35,505 bases of DNA, from NCBI GenBank assembly GCA_051986465.1, contig JBPYFB010000628.1, positions 1 to 35,505 on the forward strand. Reading direction: 5' to 3'. This DNA comes from DATEJJ01 sp051986465 (GTDB taxonomy: Bacteria; Actinomycetota; Actinomycetes; Mycobacteriales; Micromonosporaceae). The first letter of the stretch is position 1, and each line of letters opens with the position of its first letter. Positions 31,182-35,505 of this stretch are shown one piece after another. The notes below the pieces were generated by a model. It was not told the origin of the DNA, made no database searches, and saw nothing but the letters and a program-made list of their open reading frames with translations. Position numbers and translations under genes: made by a program.

Positions 31182-31790
31182 GTGTCGATACAGGTGGATC
31201 CCCGGGCGCGGCACCGCCGGCGCCGTCGCTGGCCGCTGGCCGCGATCCTCGCCGCCGCCGTGGCATTGCCGGTGGTGGCGTTCGTCGTGACCCGGATGCA
31301 CTTCGGCGCGGACGGGCTGCCGAGCAAGCTGCGCACCGACCTCGCCACCGAGGTGCAGGCGATCCTTGAAACTTCCCCCGTCATCCTCGAGATCGGGCAG
31401 GCCGCGCACGACCACGACCACGGCGGGCCGGTGCGCATCATGTGCGCGGTGGACCCGTTCGGCATCGCACCGGCGACCGCCACCTCGGCCGGCCAGGTCC
31501 AGTGGGTGTACGCCCAGCACCTGTGCGCGATCGCCACGCCCGGTACGCCGTGGGACTTCGCCAGCAAGAGCGCTGGCCCGGTCGCGGTGTCCCTGAGCAA
31601 CCCGCCGAGCGTCCTGCTCCCCCAGCCACGGCAGGACTTCCGCACCCAGGTACGGCAGCTGATCCCCGCGAAGTACCTCACCCAGGCGTTCGGGCCGTTC
31701 CAGCACCCTGACGTGGTAGCCAAGCTGCGGCAGCAGTTCAACACCGAGGTGGCCAGCGCCAAGCCGGTACCGGTCGCATCGGTACCCTGA
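31182..31790 (+). CDS. Small single-span membrane protein of unknown function
   Basis: The 202-residue protein has an Arg-rich N-terminus (RARHRRRRRWP), then one hydrophobic helix (LAAILAAAVALPVVAFVV) and about 160 residues probably outside the membrane. The outer part carries a His-rich turn (AAHDHDHGGPVR), two cysteines, and a PQPRQDFRTQVRQLIPAKYL segment. I do not recognise the family. GTG at 31182 is chosen because the protein then starts just before the Arg-rich stretch; an in-frame GTG at 31119 would add 21 residues. A CCACAGTGGAC repeat lies upstream (31103-31113) and another in the convergent gap downstream. Confidence 0.7.
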   Translation: MSIQVDPRARHRRRRRWPLAAILAAAVALPVVAFVVTRMHFGADGLPSKLRTDLATEVQAILETSPVILEIGQAAHDHDHGGPVRIMCAVDPFGIAPATATSAGQVQWVYAQHLCAIATPGTPWDFASKSAGPVAVSLSNPPSVLLPQPRQDFRTQVRQLIPAKYLTQAFGPFQHPDVVAKLRQQFNTEVASAKPVPVASVP

Positions 31791-31814
31791 CCGCCGGCGT
31801 ATCCACAGTGGACG

Positions 31815-32519
31815 CTATTCGAGCCATCCCGCGGTGACCTCGAGCCGGTGCTGCCACAGGCGTACCGCGCCGGGGCTCCATCGCTCGCACATCTCCAGCA
31901 GGCGCCGGCACTGCGCCAGCATCGCATCGCGCCGCCGCGCCCAGGCCGGCCGCGAACCGTACCCGTCGAAGAACTCGTCCAGCGCCGGTACGTGTGCCCC
32001 GTGGTGCATCCGGACGATCCACTCGCACCAGGCCAGGTCCTCCACGGCACTCCCCGGCCGCGCCCACTCCCAGTCCAGTACCGCGGTGACGGCGAAGGTG
32101 GCCGGATCGAGCAACACGTTGTTCGGGCCGTAATCGCCATGGACGAGAACCGCGCCACGCTCCCGTGCCACGCCGGGCAGGATCCGGGCGACGTCGAGCC
32201 CGTGGATGTCGCGCAGCGTCCGGCCGCACGCCCTCAGTACCCGCGCCGCCGCACCCGCGTCGATGAGCTCCTGGCCCTGTACCCCGGCGACGAACCGCAT
32301 TCGCAGGTCCCCGTCGCTGTCCAGCAACGCCGGTACCGGCAGCAGCCCCTGCAGTCGCGCCAGCACCATCCGCTCGCGGGCTCGGCGCTCGTCCCGGTCC
32401 GGCCCCTCGTACCGCTTCACCACGATTCGCCCGTCGCCCCGGGTGTCGTTGGTGTATCCATGCGCAAGCCGTGCCATCTCCGGTACGGCTGGGGAACCTC
32501 GATCCGGAGGGGGCTGCAC
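31815..32519 (-). CDS. Aminoglycoside-phosphotransferase-like kinase
   Basis: The 234-residue protein has the small APH/choline-kinase fold. Lys35 (IVVKRYEG) is the probable ATP lysine, HGDYGPNN (127-134) the catalytic loop with Asp129, and LDWEW (148-152) carries the metal Asp149. Its substrate may be a small alcohol, sugar or drug; such genes are common and rarely give resistance. GTG at 32519 has no ribosome site, but is exactly 6 bases after TAACCT, so it is probably leaderless; ATG 32477 would lose the N-terminal strand. The gene is divergent from the NUDIX-GNAT gene with starts 22 bases apart. Confidence 0.85.
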   Translation of the reverse strand: MQPPPDRGSPAVPEMARLAHGYTNDTRGDGRIVVKRYEGPDRDERRARERMVLARLQGLLPVPALLDSDGDLRMRFVAGVQGQELIDAGAAARVLRACGRTLRDIHGLDVARILPGVARERGAVLVHGDYGPNNVLLDPATFAVTAVLDWEWARPGSAVEDLAWCEWIVRMHHGAHVPALDEFFDGYGSRPAWARRRDAMLAQCRRLLEMCERWSPGAVRLWQHRLEVTAGWLE

Positions 32520-32525
32520 GCGATC

Positions 32526-32535
32526 AGGTTACGCT
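32526..32535. promoter_or_regulatory. Overlapping divergent leaderless -10 boxes
   Basis: AGGTTACGCT contains TAACCT on the minus strand (32531-32526) and TACGCT on the plus strand (32530-32535), sharing one TA step. Each box is exactly 6 bases from a GTG start (32519 and 32542). Confidence 0.6.
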
Positions 32536-32541
32536 GACCGC

Positions 32542-33447
32542 GTGGCAGTGCTGCTGTGCGTGGGGGCCCTCATCAGCGACTCCGGCGGCCGCGTGTACGC
32601 ACACCGCCGCTCCCCCACCCGCCGGCTGCTGCCAGGCATCTGGGACATCGTCGGCGGCCACGTCGAGCCGGGCGAGACGCCGCTCGCCGCGCTGGCGCGG
32701 GAGATCGAGGAGGAGACCGGCTGGCGGCTGCGCCGGGTCGAGTCGGTCATCGCCGACTGGCAGTGGGCACACCGCAACACCCTGCGGTACGAGTTGGACT
32801 ACCTGGTCGAGGTGGACGGCGACCTCGACGCGCCCCGGCTGGAAGAGGGCAAGCACGACGCGTACGCCTGGGTCGGGCGCGACCGGCTCGACCAGATGAT
32901 GGTCGGTCGCACCGACGGCGACCGGCGGCTGCGGGACGTGGTCGCGAAGGCGGCGCGGACCCGGTACACGAAGCGGCTGCGCCTGGAGCCGATCGGTCCG
33001 GAGCACGCCGTCGACCTGTGGCGGCTGCACCGGGACGAGGCGGTCGCGCACTGGCACGCCGGCGCGTGGAGCTTCGCCGAGGCGCGCGACGCCGGTGTCC
33101 GCATGCGACAGGGCTGGGAGTCCGACGGGGTACAGAAATGGATCGCGTACCTGCGCGGCACCGACGATCTCGTGGGCCGCGGCGGCCTGTCCTACGCGGA
33201 GGTGGACGGCGCCCGCCGGTTGGAGGTCGGCTGGACGCTGCGCTCGGAACTGTGGGGCGCCGGCTACGCCACCGAGATCGGCCGGGCCGGCCTCGACTTC
33301 GCCCGCGAGGAACTGGGCGAGGACCAGGTCGTCGCGTACACCGAACCGCACAACGCACGGTCGCGCGCGGTGATGGAGCGGCTGGGCATGCGGTACGCGC
33401 GGGACATCACGCACCGCGGCGCACCTTTCGTGCTGTACGCGAGCTGA
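32542..33447 (+). CDS. NUDIX hydrolase-GNAT acetyltransferase fusion
   Basis: The 301-residue protein joins two domains. Residues 1 to about 140 are a NUDIX hydrolase with a complete box at 39-61 (GGHVEPGETPLAALAREIEE-x-TGW; Glu54, Glu57 and Glu58 bind metal). Residues about 145-301 are a GNAT acetyltransferase of the RimJ/RimL type (RLRLEPIGPEHAVDLWRLH, LEVGWTLRSELWGAGYATEIG, HNARSRAVMERLGMRYARD). The fusion is seen in other actinobacteria as I recall; one protein would hydrolyse a nucleoside-diphosphate derivative and acetylate an amine. GTG at 32542 is leaderless. It is convergent with the SMP-30 gene, only 4 bases between stop codons. Confidence 0.9.
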   Translation: MAVLLCVGALISDSGGRVYAHRRSPTRRLLPGIWDIVGGHVEPGETPLAALAREIEEETGWRLRRVESVIADWQWAHRNTLRYELDYLVEVDGDLDAPRLEEGKHDAYAWVGRDRLDQMMVGRTDGDRRLRDVVAKAARTRYTKRLRLEPIGPEHAVDLWRLHRDEAVAHWHAGAWSFAEARDAGVRMRQGWESDGVQKWIAYLRGTDDLVGRGGLSYAEVDGARRLEVGWTLRSELWGAGYATEIGRAGLDFAREELGEDQVVAYTEPHNARSRAVMERLGMRYARDITHRGAPFVLYAS

Positions 33448-33451
33448 CCCG

Positions 33452-34297
33452 TCAGCCGGCGAACTCGAGCACGGGCAGGCCGGCCACCCCGGGACGGGCC
33501 CGGAACACGGCACCCGCCGCCGGCTCCGCACCCTCGGGCAGGTTCTCCCGGGACGTCGTGATGAACAGGTCCCCGCCACCGAACGTGCACGCGGTGACCA
33601 GGCTGACCGGCACCTCGACCACCCCGTCCAGCCGGCCGTCCGGCGCGTACCGGTGCACCGCGCCGCCGCGGTACAGCGCCACCCACAGGTACCCGTCGGC
33701 GTCGACGGTGAGCCCGTCCGGGTCGCCCTGCTCCTCCGGTATGCGTACCACCGGATGCCGGTTCGACAGGCCGGTGCGGGAGTCGTACTCGAACGCGTCG
33801 ATGCGGTGCGTCGGGGTGTCGACGTAGTACGCGGTGCCGCCGTCCGGGCTCCAGGCCAGCCCGTTGGAGATGGTCACCCCGGTCAGTACCGTGCTCACGG
33901 TCAGGTCGGCGTCGAGCCGGTACAGGCTGCCCGCCCCCTCGGCAACGGGTTCCCGCATGGAGCCGCAGTAGAAGCGGCCGTCCGGATCGCAGTTCCCCTC
34001 GTTCATGCGTACCGTCTGGTCGGCCCACAGCTCGCCCAGTGGCCGCACCGCTCCGGCGGCGTCGACCAGCGCGAAGCCCCGCTCGATGCCGACCACCATG
34101 CCGCCGGTCCGGCGCGGGCGCAGCGCCGCGGCGACCGCGCCGACGTGCATCCGGTGCACCTCGCCGGTCGCGTCCAGGCTGAGCACGTCACCGGCGAGCA
34201 TGTCGACCCAGCGCAGCCCACCCCACGAGGCGTGCCACACCGGACCCTCGCCGTGGTATGCGTGCGCCGCGGTGATCTGCTCGGCTGTCTCGGTCAT
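33452..34297 (-). CDS. SMP-30/gluconolactonase/LRE family lactonase
   Basis: The 281-residue protein is a six-bladed propeller of the SMP-30/regucalcin type. Metal ligands are Glu17 (HGEGPVW), Asn in SNGLAWSPDG and Asp in GDPDGLTVDADG; MNEGNCDPDGRF is the usual third motif. It hydrolyses sugar lactones such as glucono-delta-lactone to the acid, which could supply gluconokinase. The ATG at 34297 is overlapped by the stop of a 6-codon leader ORF (ATGA) and has only a weak ribosome site (GACGGG). The prepilin peptidase gene lies just upstream on the same strand, with a new -10 box over its stop codon. Confidence 0.92.
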   Translation of the reverse strand: MTETAEQITAAHAYHGEGPVWHASWGGLRWVDMLAGDVLSLDATGEVHRMHVGAVAAALRPRRTGGMVVGIERGFALVDAAGAVRPLGELWADQTVRMNEGNCDPDGRFYCGSMREPVAEGAGSLYRLDADLTVSTVLTGVTISNGLAWSPDGGTAYYVDTPTHRIDAFEYDSRTGLSNRHPVVRIPEEQGDPDGLTVDADGYLWVALYRGGAVHRYAPDGRLDGVVEVPVSLVTACTFGGGDLFITTSRENLPEGAEPAAGAVFRARPGVAGLPVLEFAG

Positions 34298-34314
34298 CCC
34301 GTCGACGCTTTCAT
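34294..34314 (-). CDS. Leaderless 6-codon leader ORF coupled to the SMP-30 gene
   Basis: ATG at 34314 reads M-K-A-S-T-G-stop and its TGA overlaps the SMP-30 ATG as ATGA. It lies exactly 6 bases after TAGCAT (34326-34321). The geometry is the same as the leaderless gene starts elsewhere in the window, so ribosomes would begin at this ORF and pass to the lactonase by coupling. Expression is inferred, not seen. Confidence 0.5.
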   Translation of the reverse strand: MKASTG

Positions 34315-34320
34315 GCCTCG

Positions 34321-34326
34321 ATGCTA
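34321..34326 (-). promoter_or_regulatory. -10 box TAGCAT of the SMP-30 leader
   Basis: TAGCAT on the minus strand. Its TAG is the stop codon of the upstream prepilin peptidase gene, and it lies exactly 6 bases before the mini-ORF ATG at 34314. Confidence 0.5.
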
Positions 34327-34974
34327 GGCCCGACCGAGCCATGCCGGGGCCGACACGAACATCGCGGCCAGCGCGCCGGCCAGCATGCAGGGGCCGAACG
34401 GCAGGTGCGTCTTGCGGGTCGCGCGACCGGTCACCAGCAGCACCGCGGCGGCGATGCCACCCAGCAGGAATCCGGCGAGGGTGCCGAGCCACACCGGACG
34501 CCAGCCGATGAAGCCGAGGTACAGGCCCAGCAGGCCGGCGAGCTTCACGTCCCCGAAGCCCATACCGCCTGGGTACACGAGGGCGAGCGCACAGTAGACG
34601 CCCACCAGCGCCACCATCGCGACCAGGGCGCGCAGTACCGGCGCCGGATCGCCCCGCACGAACGCCACCGGTACCAGCAGGAGCCCGCCGACGAGGTACG
34701 AGGGCAGCACGATCGCGTTGGGCAGGCGGCGCACCTGGATGTCGATGAGCGCCAGCGCGACCGCGACCCCGGCGAGGTACAGGTACGCGGGTAGGGCGAG
34801 GCTGGCGCCGAACCGGGCCGCGACCGCGACGAAGAGCAGCCCGCTACCGCCCGCGACGAGTACCCGTCCCACGGTACCCATCCGTCTACTGTGGACGGAC
34901 ACCACTCCCCCGGCGAGGAACCAGCCCACCGCGGCGCCAGCCGCACCGGCGGGTACGAGCAGAGCCGTCGTCAT
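34324..34974 (-). CDS. Short A24-type prepilin peptidase
   Basis: This 216-residue polytopic protein has the two catalytic aspartates of A24 peptidases: Asp78 in LIDIQVRRLPN and Asp142 in GFGD (139-142, followed by VKLAGLLGLYLG). There are about seven hydrophobic helices. The N-terminal cysteine-rich methylase domain of full prepilin peptidases is absent, as in many actinobacterial members. It would cleave type IV pilin-like or tad pilin leaders at the membrane. No pilin genes are in the window. The ATG at 34974 is overlapped by a 7-codon leader ORF (ATGA) and lacks its own ribosome site. Confidence 0.9.
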   Translation of the reverse strand: MTTALLVPAGAAGAAVGWFLAGGVVSVHSRRMGTVGRVLVAGGSGLLFVAVAARFGASLALPAYLYLAGVAVALALIDIQVRRLPNAIVLPSYLVGGLLLVPVAFVRGDPAPVLRALVAMVALVGVYCALALVYPGGMGFGDVKLAGLLGLYLGFIGWRPVWLGTLAGFLLGGIAAAVLLVTGRATRKTHLPFGPCMLAGALAAMFVSAPAWLGRA

Positions 34975-34994
34975 CGAGCTGAGAACGTCGTCAT
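34971..34994 (-). CDS. Leaderless 7-codon leader ORF coupled to prepilin peptidase
   Basis: ATG at 34994 reads M-T-T-F-S-A-R-stop, and its TGA overlaps the prepilin peptidase ATG as ATGA (34974-34971). It lies 7 bases after TATTCT (35007-35002). This repeats the layout at the SMP-30 gene immediately downstream. Confidence 0.5.
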   Translation of the reverse strand: MTTFSAR

Positions 34995-35001
34995 TGATCT
35001 G

Positions 35002-35007
35002 AGAATA
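35002..35007 (-). promoter_or_regulatory. -10 box TATTCT of the prepilin peptidase leader
   Basis: TATTCT on the minus strand, a good -10 box, lies 7 bases before the mini-ORF ATG at 34994. No -35 was seen. Confidence 0.55.
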
Positions 35008-35187
35008 GGACCCCCGGCACACCTCGTAAGCCGTCCTAGGAAGCTAGGTCAAAGGATCCGACAAGGTCTTACGAAAGAAGGTCGACTGCCGGCCAGCTGC
35101 TGCATCGTGCCGGCCGATCGCCGCAGACTGTCCAAAGGCGAACCCGTCGCAACGGCGGGTCGTTGGCAGGCGGACAGAGGAGGGCTG

Positions 35188-35505
35188 ATGGCGGAGCGCG
35201 GGAGTCGCTACCAGGGTGCGGTGTACGGCCGGCCATACGGATCGGACGCGACGGATGGTTACCGGGCCGAGGACTTCGGCGGCCAGGACTTCGGCGGCCA
35301 GGATTTCGCCAGCCAGGACTATCGCGGCCAGGATTTTGGCGGCCGGGACCGCGGCGGCCAGAACCACGGCTTCTATGACGACGGTCCGGACGACTGGGGC
35401 GACCAGGACGGCGGTGAGGCGCGCCGGCGTGCCGCAGCCCGCCGGCGGGCGCACGCCGAGTCGCAGCTGCGGGCTCGAGCCGACGCCGAGGCGGACGCGA
35501 TCGCG
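35188..35505 (+). CDS. N-terminus of a repeat-rich protein, cut by the window end
   Basis: An open reading frame from ATG 35188 (GAGGAGGG just upstream) runs to the end of the window, 106 codons without a stop. Residues about 27-61 are a tandem repeat of roughly G-G-Q-D-F units, rich in Gly, Gln, Asp and aromatic residues. Then comes an acidic patch (DDGPDDWGDQDGG) and an Arg/Ala helix (ARRRAAARRRAHAESQLRARADAEADA) that may begin a coiled coil. It looks like a disordered N-terminal region of a larger protein. I do not recognise the family and the domain that would identify it lies beyond the window. Confidence 0.75.
   Translation, partial: MAERGSRYQGAVYGRPYGSDATDGYRAEDFGGQDFGGQDFASQDYRGQDFGGRDRGGQNHGFYDDGPDDWGDQDGGEARRRAAARRRAHAESQLRARADAEADAIA
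35266..35370 (+). repeat. Seven 15-base in-frame tandem repeats
   Basis: Seven consecutive 15-base units related to GGCCAGGACTTCGGC lie in frame in the N-terminus of the last gene. The first five are well kept and the last two diverge (GGCCGGGACCGCGGC, GGCCAGAACCACGGC). Copy number probably changes between strains by slippage. Confidence 0.85.

Noticed and set aside
31815..32519. Aminoglycoside resistance gene
   Set aside because: The fold is APH-like, but such proteins in actinobacteria have many substrates, and no antibiotic gene cluster is nearby.
3254..35505. A biosynthetic gene cluster or mobile island
   Set aside because: No synthase, transposase, integrase or phage gene is present, and codon use is uniform through the window.

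Overview
The window is 35.5 kb of very GC-rich, densely coded DNA, with almost every third codon position G or C. It comes from an actinobacterium. A mycothiol-dependent formaldehyde dehydrogenase, a Streptomyces-like Zur, a DUF574-type SAM methyltransferase, a PASTA-less membrane Ser/Thr kinase, and leaderless starts all point there. A filamentous, plant-matter-degrading family such as Micromonosporaceae is my best guess, but the sequence alone does not prove it. I see no rRNA, tRNA, CRISPR, insertion sequence or phage gene, so this looks like chromosomal arm or accessory metabolism rather than a mobile island.

Layout. (1) 0-3.2 kb: two secreted PL1 pectate lyases, the second with a laminin-G-like domain. 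(2) 3.2-4.2 kb: a tandem MarR/winged-helix pair behind a repeat-containing leaderless promoter. (3) 4.2-8.5 kb: a LacI regulator divergent from a three-gene sugar operon (Gfo/Idh/MocA dehydrogenase, DUF993 aldolase-like protein, xylose-isomerase-like TIM barrel), with a perfect LacI-type operator between them. (4) 8.6-9.9 kb: zur, a shared terminator, and a MarR-hypothetical pair. (5) 9.9-13.2 kb: a secreted cysteine-rich protein of unknown function, divergent from a cellulose-type AA10 lytic polysaccharide monooxygenase with CBM2. (6) 13.2-15.7 kb: an SDR, divergent from a molybdopterin oxidoreductase / flavin reductase / DUF6510 operon. (7) 15.7-19.8 kb: a membrane Ser/Thr kinase, mscR, and an MFS transporter. 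(8) 19.8-25.8 kb: a metallo-beta-lactamase-fold hydrolase, a MarR regulator, ruins of a transporter-decarboxylase operon, an SCP2-like protein coupled to a glycogen-debranching-type enzyme, a DsbA/FrnE oxidoreductase, and gluconokinase. (9) 25.8-35.5 kb: an aldo/keto reductase, a prolyl oligopeptidase, a SAM methyltransferase, a LacI regulator, a small membrane protein, a phosphotransferase-like protein, a NUDIX-GNAT fusion, an SMP-30 lactonase, a short prepilin peptidase, and the start of a repeat-rich protein.

Functionally, the window leans to plant-polymer and sugar use: pectin (two PL1 enzymes), cellulose (LPMO), alpha-glucan (debranching enzyme), gluconate/lactone (gluconokinase, SMP-30), and an unidentified sugar under LacI control.

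The most unusual signals are not single genes. They are: (a) several genes preceded by tiny ORFs of 6 or 7 codons whose stop overlaps the main start as ATGA/GTGA, two of them placed exactly as leaderless transcripts; (b) many leaderless promoters with the same TANNNT-N6-start geometry; (c) two divergent gene pairs whose -10 boxes share one TA step; (d) strong genome-wide-looking enrichment of GTAC, reaching into codon choice; and (e) a repeated CACAGTGGAC motif.
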